From Crotophaga sulcirostris (lineage: Eukaryota; Chordata; Aves; Cuculiformes; Crotophagidae), in NCBI GenBank assembly GCA_013397455.1, contig VYZB01000035.1, positions 3,285,283 to 3,349,282 on the forward strand: a DNA stretch of 64,000 bases, given 5' to 3'. Below, piece after piece: positions 20,958-32,700 of this stretch (positions are counted from its first letter, which is position 1; each line of letters begins with the position of its first letter). The translations under genes were made by a program, and so were the position numbers. The notes below the pieces were generated by a model. The model was not told where the DNA came from, made no database searches, and was given only the letters and a program-made list of their open reading frames with translations.

Positions 20958-23861
20958 CTAAAGGTTAAGTAAGAGGAAAGTCGGGTAAAAAGGTTTTATT
21001 TTAGGTATTTTAAAGCTACTTATTGTATTTCAACTGTAGTTCTCCATACGTGATCTATGCACTCCAAGAATGGATTCTACCATAAGCTCTGCAAAGAACT
21101 TCTACAATGCATGTTATTATTTGCAGTTGGCAAGTAATGCCAATAACATTTTCTACAAAAAAAAACTAGGATTCTTATCTTTTCATGCTATATTGGTTAA
21201 ATGGTATCTATTTCTAGAAAAAAAAGGTTCATGTAGAATAACTCTCAGATCTCTCTCCTTAGAATATTACTTATAATAGAAACCATACATCCCACTTCCA
21301 CTCTTTCCTATATTCTCAGATACCAATACAGCAACTCCTATTCCTCAAATTAGGGAAGGGCATCTCAAAGTTGCATAGAAGGTTGTATCAAGACAAAAAC
21401 ATTGAGATGGCTGGAGAGGTGTGAACAAAACACTAAGAAGTTCAACAAGCTAGATGCCATCTCCAGTTTCTTTACAACGTCACTTATAGATTTATACAAG
21501 TTGATATTTAATGGATATAAGGAGGGAGAAAAAAGCATATTGTGAAAAAAGTGGAAAAGATGAAGTTGCAAGTACTATCAATACTGGGTTCTGTGCTGGG
21601 TATGTATGCTTGTATAACACCTTAAGTGTTAAGAGTCAATGTCAGAAAGTTCAAGTAACAATGCAGCAGAATTTACTATGAGGGATTCTGTTTGTTCCAC
21701 CAGTTTTTGACATCATACAAGTTTGAAGACACAGTTCCTCTACATCTCCCTGAATTTCCTGCAGTATGAGGACTTCAAGCTCTTGTTCACCTAACTCTCA
21801 TTGTTTGTACTTTGTTTTTTGAAATTTGAGCCATCAGTTTCCACAATGAGGGCAACTGTTTGTTCCAGTGCCATCCTTCCTGATAAGATAAGCAGTTACC
21901 ACTGCAGGAGCTCTTCCTAGTCTCTGCTAAACCATGACACAACTTCTCTGGAAAAGTTTTTGATGTTGCTTCCTGGATCAATGTAGTGCTGCAAATACAT
22001 GCTCACCCACCACGGCAGTTCTCCATGACCTCCCGCTTGTATAAAACCATCAGACTATTCCAGACAAGGCTTTTTGATTTGAGGATCTGCAAAGCCTAAA
22101 AAGTTCACTGAACATCGGTTTCTTTCAAGTAGAGCCAGCAACTACTGTGCCTTTTCTACTTAGGGTGGCACAGACGAGCAAACAAGACTCAGAAGTGTGC
22201 TGACTTTGTTCCCCCTTTTGATGCATTTTCACAAGGAGTACTGGAATCCAATCTAACATATGCAAGACAGTATCTAGGGGTGGGTTCTGAAAACCGTCGG
22301 TAATTCTAGATATATTTCAGCAAAACAGAAGAATTTTCAGACACTTAGCAAAAACCATGTTAAGTTGGGCATAAGGTTACCATTTTTTCTAAGAGAGGAT
22401 GTTTATGGCTTTTTCAGAGCACTAGCCAGAGGTTCCAATCCTCCATGTCTAAGATGCATACGCATGCATTTGAATCCTGATCTGTTCCAACATATTTTTA
22501 AAGAAAACAGAATTCAAGACAGAATAATCCGCCATTCCACACGAAGGCCAATTATGTAATAAAATCACAAATATCTGCAGCTTCACTTTCATTGCTTCAA
22601 TAAAACAGCTTTATGCAACCTTTGTGACAATATGTTTCTCCACATTATTTTTAAGAGAGAGTGCATTATGAATTAAGAGGAAGAAGGCTAAAAGGGTTTT
22701 TCCAAGGCTCTTTCTGTTCTTTATTTTCAGTCTTGGCAGGGCTACAGCATTAACTGCCATTTTTATCTTCCACCCTGCTGATATAAACTTTTAATCTTTT
22801 CAAGTGGAAAAAACAAAAGAACTAATTACTTCCTGATCAAGGGCATCTGAATGTATGTTTTGTATTACAAGCTTAATTACATAAAATAACTGAAGATATG
22901 CTTTCACCATTTTAAGACATTCGGGTGAGACACTTCTACAATCATGAAAATTTCAAATAGAATCTCAATTGGAATTTTTTTTTAAAAAAAATGGCCATTG
23001 TTTTAAGATCCAGAGTTGCAAACACTCCAATCATGATTTTTTTTAAAAAAAAGTGCTTCTAAATAAAGCATTTTGAGACTGATTGTCAATGTCAGCACAA
23101 ATTCTAGCACTGCATTCAAGAATATTCCACATTCAATGAAAAACTGAATACTGAAAGCCATCCAGTGAGACAGTTCCAGTAATTAACGGTTTAAGCCTCA
23201 TCATCCCCACGATCTCTGAAATTCTGAGTATAGCAAGTATATTCATCTTAGACTAGCATTCAGAAATAAATTTGCATCTACCTTAAAATACAATTGCTTT
23301 TCTAAAATAAAAACCAAATTGCTGAAGAAGAAGGCTTGCTTTTTACATACCCTAGGTACTGAAGCAAGAAATTCAGATTCAGTGCCTATTCAATGCACAA
23401 GTCGTTTAACCTAAATCTGTGCCTCCTAGGCTGCATGGGGCATTCATGGAGTCTGTGGTATTTGAAAAATCTTCATTTGATTTTTATAATTCCTTGTCAA
23501 TGGAGGAAGTAGAAAGAGAAACCACTCTGGCCTACTGTTAAAGTGCTCATTTACAAATAGATCATAGTTTCAATGACCAATTCAGTATTTTACATTTATC
23601 AGTTGCTAGGTAAAGAACACAGAGAATGTTATGGATTATTACTTAAACAAACAGTAGCCCATTTTTAAAGTGATTCTGTTCTTTAAAAGAATGACTGTGA
23701 GCTCAGCCCAACTTATAAATATGCAAAGAAATCAGATGTAAGCATTTACACTCAAAATATTCTGAAAAGTGAGGTGAATGAAGATTACTGTCAACATCCG
23801 AGAGCTTCTTGTGCAGGAGTATAGTGGCTTTCTAATTGATTACTGCTCCAACTGGATCCCT
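20958..23861 (-). other. EPB41L2 intron with two T/A mirror palindromes
   Basis: Mostly featureless AT-rich intron. Two perfect-like T8-9/A8 palindromes lie near 22975-22991 and 23037-23053, about 60 bp apart; no element body identified. Confidence 0.7.
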
Positions 23862-24203
23862 GTAAGTCAATGGGGCCTGATGGGATTCATCCAAGGGTAC
23901 TTAAAGAGCTGGCCCATGTCATAGCAAGACCTCTCAATGATTTTTCAATGCTCTTGGGAATCTGGAGAGGTACCAGCTGAATGGAAACTAGCAAATGTTG
24001 CCCCAGTCTTCGAGAAGGGCAGCAGGGATGATCCCAGTAACTACAGGCATGTCAGTCTAACTTCAGTGCCTGGTAAGATCATGGAGAAGATTATTTTGGG
24101 AGTTACCAAATCACATGGTGTAAATGTTGGGAGTGTCCTATGTAGGGAAAGGAGTTGAACTTGATGATCCTTTTGGGTCCCTTCTGATTCAGGTGATTCT
24201 GTA
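23862..24203 (+). mobile_element. CR1 LINE fragment with large internal deletion
   Basis: The left part is the start of the CR1 reverse transcriptase: GGGGCCTGATGGGATTCATC, and a frame at 23937-24158 reading SGEVPAEWKLANVAPVFEKG. The right part, from about 24130, is already the 3' UTR (GTTGAACTTGATGATCCTTT, CTGATTCAGGTGATTCTGTA). More than 1 kb of the element between them is missing. It ends some 280 bp from the 98-nt FERM exon at 24488. Confidence 0.85.
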
Positions 24204-24487
24204 ATCACTCTGAAGACTCAGTCTCTCAGGAAGTCTTACACATGATCAACAGTTTACTTCCATCCTGTTAGCACTTAAAGTTTAAATAAAGCCATTAACT
24301 GTACTTGAGGCTTTCCGAATTGGTAATTTGGGGTCAATGGTCAATTTGGTTGTCTTCTAAGAGGTGTGACGGGACTGAGAAATTAGGGGCAAAGAGAGGG
24401 GAAATCTTCCCTACTTTCCTGCTATCCTTTAAAACAAACATACAAGCAGAGCTGGCTAAGTATGGGAAGCAGAAAATTATCATTTAC

Positions 24488-24585
24488 CTGAAAAAAGTAT
24501 GGTGCTCCACACAAACCTTCCATAACCTTTTAGCAGCCCGATGGTTTGGCAGTTTGAACCCAATAGTGCTCTCGAACTGTTCCAG
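24488..24585 (-). CDS. EPB41L2: EPB41L2 98-nt FERM exon, end of F3 lobe (residues 453-485)
   Basis: Encodes [20 protein letters not shown] then [12 protein letters not shown], ending two bases into an Arg codon. The acceptor is TTCTTTCCAG and the donor TTTCAG|GTAAAT. This is the final strand and C-terminal helix of the F3 lobe. The [14 protein letters not shown] and CVEHHTFFR motifs are characteristic of 4.1 proteins. An overlapping plus-strand open frame (24305-24640) is only a shadow. The exon lies about 280 bp from a CR1 fragment ending near 24203; the exon itself is intact. Confidence 0.95.
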
Positions 24586-25646
24586 CTGGAAAGAACCCAC
24601 AGATAAATTAGCCCATTTCCTTAAGCTGGCTATTAACTAGCAGGCAGAGTTCAGATCATTCCATTACTGTAAAAAGCTGTAATTCTCCTGTCTTAAGTCT
24701 TCATGAGATTTAAGGAAAAAAAATATCAGTATTTCCAGTCTTTTAATAAAATTATACTTGGTGGGCTAGTCATGAGGATTAATAATCACATTATCACTTA
24801 TTATCTGTACTAATGACTCTTTTGAGAAATCCAATAATACTTTAGTGTTCCTTCCTGATTTTCTGAATAGCTGCAAAATGTATTTATTTTTAAACTACAT
24901 GAAGTAATTGTGCTGCAGCTTGGGCTGCACACTTACCTTGGATTTTAAAATGTCTGAAATCCATACTGCAGAGTTAAGCCTTCTTGAGCCATTTCACTAT
25001 ATAACAGTTTCTTAGCAAAAATATTACATCTATGCACCACCTGTGACTGCAAGAGTAAAACATGTGTTCCAAAACGTACAAAACTACAATGTTGGTAGTA
25101 GTTTTGGTACTCAGACTTCTCTTTTGTCTTATTTATTCACACAGTAAAAGCTACTTTAAACATTTTAGATAATAATTTAAAGAAGCTTTACAGTGTTTGA
25201 CATTTTGTTTTTTGTTAAGATTTCCAGTTACAATGTGTTCAAAACATAACACCTCTCCTTCAGCAACTCACACAAGCTTATAATTTATGGTATATGAAAA
25301 GAAAGTTGAATGCACTATTTCCACAGCAGTCAACAGGAAGAGTTATAACATCCTATAGGACAACTCAAGTCTTCAACTGCACTCAAATTACATGTGTTAA
25401 CAGTTAGTGAACTATTATACCCAAAGAGGAAGAGAAGCTGGCTTTCTCCCAGGACTGTAAGTTTGTCTAGACAGTAAGAACATGGTCAGTGTAAATAGTT
25501 TTCCCTGTAAAACGAAAAATTAAAGGATGGAATCTATTAACAAAAGAAAATGTATTTTCTTGGCTTGCATTTACTTATCAAAACAAGTGATTAATACAAT
25601 CAGTACAACCTGAAGAGGAAAATAAAACGCTTTTAAGTTCTGCTCA

Positions 25647-25907
<261 letters not shown>

Positions 25908-27496
25908 CTATCACGTATGAGATAATTTCATAAAGATCAGTTTAATAACATTCCAAACAAGTAGGTACTTCTGGCATACCTTGAGGGAACAATGCAATTG
26001 GGACTTGTTTCATATTCAAACCCTAAAGACCTTGACAGTGAGAATCTTAAAGTAGAAATAGCCAAGTATTTACTTTTATGGGAAAGGTTTAAAGTAACAG
26101 CTTTGGCACACCTCTACCTGCTTATCCCTCAGTTCTGGGAAATTCTTCAGTCTTCTGGCAAGAAGGACTAAGTCAACAATTTAAAAGTAAGGGGAGGTAT
26201 GGTGATCGTGCCACCAATAAATTTCAGGAAATATTAAAAGAAGAAAAATTCTAAAAAGGTCTTTCCAACTTGAAATAGTTAATGAGGGGCTAAACAAGTT
26301 GGTGATCATGGTGATCTACTAGTCAGATACAGTTACAGGAAGTAATGGACAGTTGGCTGAAAATGTCAAGTGATAATCACGATTTCAGTCAAAGTGCTGG
26401 CGGGCCACATTTCTGAGTGTTCTGTTCCACTGACAGTGCTTGATGCAAATTTTACAGGCTACAGAATTAATCACTTACTGAGAGGGCTTCAATACACTGT
26501 ACCACTACATAATACAGCAGAATCTCATGTCCTTCCTAACAACAAACCAGCTACACCAAAAGCCAACACTCATTAAAAATGTTGCTTCACTGGCAAAACT
26601 AACAGCTGCAAGTGGATTGCAGCAAAGAGTGGTCCTAATGTTTGCACGTAGTTCACTATGGCAAAAGAAAGCTCCAAGAAAATGAAAAATATTAAGTTCC
26701 TTAAAATGCTACAGACCAACTGAAATACCACGTTGCACATGTATTAAATAATGAATGTTACAGACATAGTTAATGTACATGTATAGGAATTTAGGTACAT
26801 TTCTTTCAAGTGTTTCTAACAGAACACAGGAAGTCACCTATGGAAGATTGCAAAAACAAGTGCACAGTGTTTCCATATGCAACAGAATTAAACAGTGCTT
26901 CTCCAGTACTTAAAAGTCTTGGTTTTCTTTGTTGTATATAGAACTGATACACTTAGAATACATTAATTTTCCTAATTATTTGAGTCTCTGGATTTGTGCA
27001 AGGGAAGTGAAATGGGGTTGGTTAGTTGGGTTTTTTAACTATGAAAATTCCATTGCAGCTGCAAATATGATTTGACCTACCCAGAGGATTGGAAAACACA
27101 CCAAGCCCACCCCCTCCTCCAAGACTCCTCCCTTGTCCCCCTACCCATTTTTATCTCATGGCATTACAAAACCAATTGTGTGTTCTTTTAGGCTTTACTT
27201 TATGGCCCCATGTCTCCTTGGTATCAAAAATCTGACACTTAAAATGTATTAAGCCACTCTTTTGAATAAAAAACTTTCGAAGCTGCACATATGTCTACAC
27301 ATTAAATAAACACAGATTTAAAGTAAATTCTAAAGATGTTAGAGCTGTAAATGAATTAATTATCATGAGAGAGAAAAGGCTTATACCTAAGAACCAAGGG
27401 TATGAAATTTTTAAAATAACCTTTATAATACTACGTTCTTTAATGCTAAGCATGTCTATCCTAAAACAAAACAAAAATCAAACCAGTCCCCAGTAC
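25908..27496 (-). other. EPB41L2 intron, FERM F2-F3
   Basis: AT-rich. A C-rich/T-rich stretch near 27110-27150 (CCCACCCCCTCCTCCAAGAC) stands out, but no repeat or exon is recognised. The introns at 24586-25754, 27585-28015 and 28235-29715 are similar and hold nothing I can name. Confidence 0.75.
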
Positions 27497-27584
27497 CTTG
27501 GCATGATGTAAATCCACTCCATACATGGAGAGTCTCTTAGCATTTTCTAGAAACTGGGAATCCGCCTGTGCTGGAGTCATGCCC
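27497..27584 (-). CDS. EPB41L2: EPB41L2 88-nt FERM exon, F2 lobe (residues 372-401)
   Basis: Encodes the end of the F2 lobe: [20 protein letters not shown] followed by YGVDLHHAK. It starts with the last base of a split Arg codon and ends in phase 0. The acceptor is AATGGTTTTAG and the donor AAG|GTACTG. The A..FL..A..L.MYGVDLH pattern is the classic FERM F2 signature. It is short and lies in no long open frame, so it was located from the motif. The intron before it is only about 430 nt. Confidence 0.95.
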
Positions 27585-28015
27585 CTAAAACCATTGAACA
27601 AGCCTTGAGTTTATGGACAAAAGAACCGAGAATCAAAACTGAGTGGAATTCTGGAATTCAGACACAGAAAAATCTCCGTTTGTAAGGTATCAACAGCATT
27701 TTTTGTTTCTTCAAAGCATGTTATATTTCTTTAGCAGAGATTTCCACCTTCGCGCTCTCAAAATATTTTAGTTGTATGTTACTTAAATTCATATGCTCAG
27801 ATACAAATATTTTCTCCAAAAATTCTCATCTGAAATCTTAGTGAAGCTACTATTTTCAAACTGAAATTTTTATAAACACTAAAGTGGTCCTAGTGCAAAA
27901 GATCTTCAAAGTAACAATAACAGCAGCTTAGCAGTTTTACACATACTCTTAAGAGAACCGACATAAGCATAACAAAGCATGACAAATTCATTTAATTCCA
28001 CTGTATCCCACACAC

Positions 28016-28234
28016 CTGTGTGTTTTGTGTAGCTCAGCTACTTTCTCTTCCATTTCTTGAGTCTGATTGGGTGCAAACTGGAATTCACTGATGTAGCCAC
28101 TGGGGTGCTCTGCTGGGTCGTGATCACCCAGCTCAGCCTGCAGGGTGTATGAACCAAGGAGGGCGTGAGTCACAAAAGAACATGGCAGTCGACCAGAAAC
28201 AATGTCCTGCCGAAGCTGTAGGCACAAGAAATAT
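28016..28234 (-). CDS. EPB41L2: EPB41L2 219-nt FERM exon, F2 lobe (residues 299-372)
   Basis: Encodes most of the alpha-helical F2 lobe: [20 protein letters not shown], then [20 protein letters not shown], then [20 protein letters not shown] and [12 protein letters not shown], with split Arg codons at both ends. The acceptor is TTTGTCTTGCAG, and the donor CAG|GTGTGT departs from GTAAG/GTATG consensus though the exon should be constitutive. The 219-nt length is the family norm. The sequence AEHPSGY differs from the mammalian form in a surface loop, as expected for an orthologue rather than a pseudogene; no stop or frameshift is present. Confidence 0.95.
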
Positions 28235-29715
28235 CTGCAAGACAAAGGAAAGGGAAAACCAAACAAAAACAAGAACAGAGAAAGTGTTACCAATGGCCAG
28301 TTTGAGACATAGCAGAATTTAAGATGCATGTGATCATATTTTAAAATACATCAATACATTAATAATTTGCTACACCTTATATTCTTTGAACATTATTGCT
28401 ACAAGTAAAATTCACTGCCACTTTTAAGCGTCAATATCACTTGCATAAATAACCAGAAAAAATTCTGGTTTCCAATATAAATTAATGAAAAACTGAATCT
28501 ACTGTGTAACAAAAGCTGATTTAGGAAGTCCTTCATTTCATATTCTAGCCTGCAGGTATCTAAGGTTTAAAAATAAAACCCCATGCATTTCCTTTGAAAT
28601 TTCCCCTTGGCTTTGAAATTCTAACTTTTATATCCCTTGTATTTCATGAGATAATCAAGTCATAGAATACAAAAGATATCCAGTTTAGTACAGAACTTGT
28701 AATTAAACCATGTATGTATTAGAATTTAATATTTCAGGGACTGCATACAGTCTTCTACCAAATTTATCAAGTTAATCAGTACACATACTACCTTAGCAAA
28801 ATTTTTTAATGTAAATAAAAAAGGGTTTACAAGTGAACCTTAAATTTTCAGGAATTTAGCTTTCAGCTATAATCATAAAAATGCTTTTATCAGCTGAATA
28901 CAAAATGGAAAAGTCAAGCAACTCACTTCAAAATTTTCAAAGGAAACAGATAGCCTCTTTAAAATACACTGCGTACTAAATGTCTTAGACCATGTGCAGT
29001 AATACATTAACTACACACTTACGTAGTTGTCTTATTTTGTGCAGAAGATTGATAAGATTTGATGTGTAGTAACACATACCCTGCCTCAGCAGAATCAGCT
29101 AACTCCAAACCAAAACTAAGCATTTAGGTTTTCCATCACTTCTGAAAAAATAGGAGTCAATTCCCTGCACTCTAACTCACTGATTATGTTAGTTTCGCAA
29201 TGCTGCTTTTTAGGTGCCCAGTATCAACTGCATTCGAAGTACTTTCTATCCAAGAATTTTGGAAGAGAATTATTTTCAGGTTTTATTATGCTTTATGGTT
29301 TTATGTAATGTGTATGTATAAAACTGTTTTCACCAACCCAGTCCAGATTATTACTGAATACTTGGATCCCTTGAGCTTTGCTCTTAATATTAATACCCTC
29401 ACATCCTTATTTGCTACATAATAAAGCAGCAGCCCTACAATAAACTACTGGCTTCTTTCAGATATGATCATTCACATCTTACCTCCACCCAAATCACATC
29501 CCCACTTATCATTAAATTCTTCTTAGGTTTCTTCCATAAGTTTATTTTGCCTTTTCAACCCCGTTCCAAAAAGCAGTTGATACAAGAACATCTGTAGTGC
29601 TACACAGTAATAGCCAAACCTGTTAGGGCGTCCAGGAACTGAAAAAGAAGTTTTATATGGCTTTCAAATTAGACTAACAGTAATTTTTAAGTTTAAAATC
29701 AGGAACTACACATAC

Positions 29716-29791
29716 CTAGTGATATCTTCGGTCAATTGTGAAGGATCAGGAGGATAAAACTTCACATTAAAGGTGAATACCCAAGGTAATC
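29716..29791 (-). CDS. EPB41L2: EPB41L2 76-nt FERM exon, F1-F2 junction (residues 274-299)
   Basis: A 76-nt exon (acceptor CTATGTTTAG, donor CACTAG|GTATGT). It completes a split Arg codon, then encodes [19 protein letters not shown] and TEDIT, ending two bases into another Arg codon. The [10 protein letters not shown] motif is a FERM hallmark at the end of the F1 lobe, leading into the alpha-helical F2 (acyl-CoA-binding-protein-like) lobe. Size and both phases match the 4.1 family gene structure. It cannot be skipped without a frameshift. Confidence 0.95.
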
Positions 29792-32700
29792 CTAAACATA
29801 GAAAATGTCTGATTGTTAATCTCAAACAAGCTGAAGCAAGCAGAGGAAGAACATAACCAAAAAATGTTAGGCAGTCATAAATTACTAAAATCCTGAACAA
29901 AATGTTTTCCCCTTTTTTTTTCAGTATATTAGTAAGGAGTACACATTATTTTCATTACCAGGTAGTAACTCATATACAGACACAGTGAAAGATTAGTATG
30001 CTAAAAAATAATTTTCAAAGAAGGTTTCACAGTAAGTTATGTAAATACCAGAAGTTTTTAATTTGAAAGCTACCATAAGATATTCTGTGCTTAAAGACAC
30101 TGGCACTGAATTTGTGTTTATTTCCAACTGCTTTAAGGCAAACAGTCTCCCCGTTTAAACTGACTGTTAGTTTGAGAGACTATTCAATATCTATGAAGAT
30201 GAGATGTCAAAATCAGGTCAATAATTAAAATACAGTCTAAGAATGTTAATCTACCAGTATTGTAACACTATGTGCAAGAGGAATACATTAATTGGAAAGT
30301 ACTAATAACTTCAAGATGTAGGACTTGCCTAATTCAAACAGATTTTATTAAGTACAATGCAGACATACATATGTAATAGAAAATCCCCAAACAGTAGCCT
30401 AGGAAAAGAATTTAAGTTTGGTGTTGCATGCTGCTTGAAAGCAAATGCAGTTAAGCTTTATCATATCTTGCCAAACATAATGTAAGTAATATTATAATGT
30501 ACATCTGCTAAAAATTAAGATAGATAAGAAAATAAATCAAAATATTATCAAAAGAAACAAGTAGTTGTTTTTGTCTTCATCTTGTCCCTCTTCTCCTAAT
30601 ACAAATATTGTAGTAAAAGGCTTAGAAAAAATAATCTTTTGTAAAAAAGGTAATCATTTTATAAAGTCTGTGATGATTAATTTTGGACAGTAAACATTTT
30701 TTAAAAATCTCTCCTACACAGATAGCACACATTTTTCAAAGCATGAATTAACAATAACAAAAGAATCCCCAAGACTGAAAAAAAAAAAACACCATTATGC
30801 TAGAAAAGAGTGCTGATATTTTTGTTTAAGATTATTTTCTTAAAAAAAAATACTTATTTTAAAATTTCACAGTTGTTAAAGGTAAAGTTTGTGACATAAT
30901 TCCTAAGGTACTTCAACACTTCAAAAATTATTTCAGTTTTTCAAACATGACTATTTATGGGAAAATTTCAATTTCTGCTTAAATTTGAATCTCATTATCC
31001 ACCTTGCTGCTAGGTCAGTATTTCCTTTTGAGACTTCAGGGTTGTACCATATCGTGATGTTTTCGGTCATCAATTATTTGTTAGAACAATGATAACTTCT
31101 TACAAAATAAGGTAGAACTGCTTAGATGGGAAAGCCTGATTTATCGGCTCTATACATAGTGTTGAATTGGGGAAAAATATGCCTCATCACATCATCTCCC
31201 GCAATCTGGAGCAAGACCATTAAGACAAAGATACCTTTAAAAATGTCTAACACTATATTCACTATAAAAAGCAAAAGAGAACATAAGTCCTCTGAATTTA
31301 TAGACTGTGAAAAAATTCAGTGTCTACTCATAGTAATTCTCATAGCTAATCCATAGGAAAAAAAAATTGTAGTTGACTTTTATCCCCTGAATAAAGACTA
31401 ACAAGGATATTACAATGTACACAGTCTATATTTGTACTTCTCACTACAGCATATTGTGTACAGCCACATAATGGATGCTTACAAACATAATTGTCTTCAC
31501 ACAATAATGCACACTATTAGTGGTGCTTTGAATTGGTAGCCAAGGCAAAAAAACCCAAAACAAAACAACTGATATTTAAAATGATATTTAGCATTTTGCC
31601 CCTGATAAGGCTTTCTGTTTTGATGTTTAATAATATGTGCTATAGAAATGTCAAAAATTTTTCTATCCAGCTTGTTACCTCAAAAATGCTTCTGCAGCAA
31701 CTTTAGGCACATTCTTAGAAAAAAATAATGCGATACAACCAACCAGCTAGAAGCATATAATTAACACAATTCATCCCATTCAAACTGGGAAATCAGTGAG
31801 GGTTTTTTCCGTTTAAGGCTGTTTCTGACTTTCACTGATGATACGTCTGTGTCTCAGCTAATATTTTTGGGTGTTGCATGACTAGGTTAGATACACTGTT
31901 CACAGGCAGATGTAGAAAAGTCCCATCAAATTAAGAAAATTACTTCTTGAATTTTACTTACGTTAACTTCAAGAAAATTAAAGAAATAAGATCTATATCC
32001 AGTTCATATTTTCAATCATACGTAAACACCCCACCCCCAAGTCAGCAAGCCCTAGCTGTACCAACAAGATTCAGCTCAAAACCTCTCCGAACTGCATAAT
32101 CATTCTTTATAATTAGCAGACATACAGCAGCACTACTGCAGGACAACTCTTCCCTGGTACAGGTACTTATTTCTCTTCCTCAACTGTAAGCTTGACTCTA
32201 GTGTAATTAGCTTAGACTGACATTAGCCACAGCTTTTACAGATAAGAGTTATTTACGTAAAAGAAATAGATATAAATTAATCCTGCATAAAGTAACCCTC
32301 ATAGTTTCATGTCTGATTTTAATGCTAACAAAACACAGTTAAATCAGACAGTCAGAGCCATACATTTAAATTTCTAACTTGCTTTAGCACTTTAAATACA
32401 AACTTCAAATTTCTTAAACATTTGAGTACACTGTCTTACAAAATTCTTAACTTGTGCTATATTATTCTCAAAATTGTACTTATGAATTTATCACCACTTG
32501 GTCTACTGTGTATTTTGAAAAGATACATATTTAAACACATCATCATACTTCCATATTATCCTCTTTCCTGAGCAGTTAATATGTTTAGGCTGTATTACAG
32601 AACATACTGTAGAAGCAAGGTCAAAAATCCATTCAACTCTCTGACACTCCCAGAACTACCTTAATCGTTGGCTACCTATGTCTCAAAGACAAGGCCAGTA

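Noticed and set aside
24305..24640. 111-residue plus-strand open frame
   Set aside because: It overlaps the confirmed minus-strand FERM exon at 24488-24585 and has no domain or context of its own.
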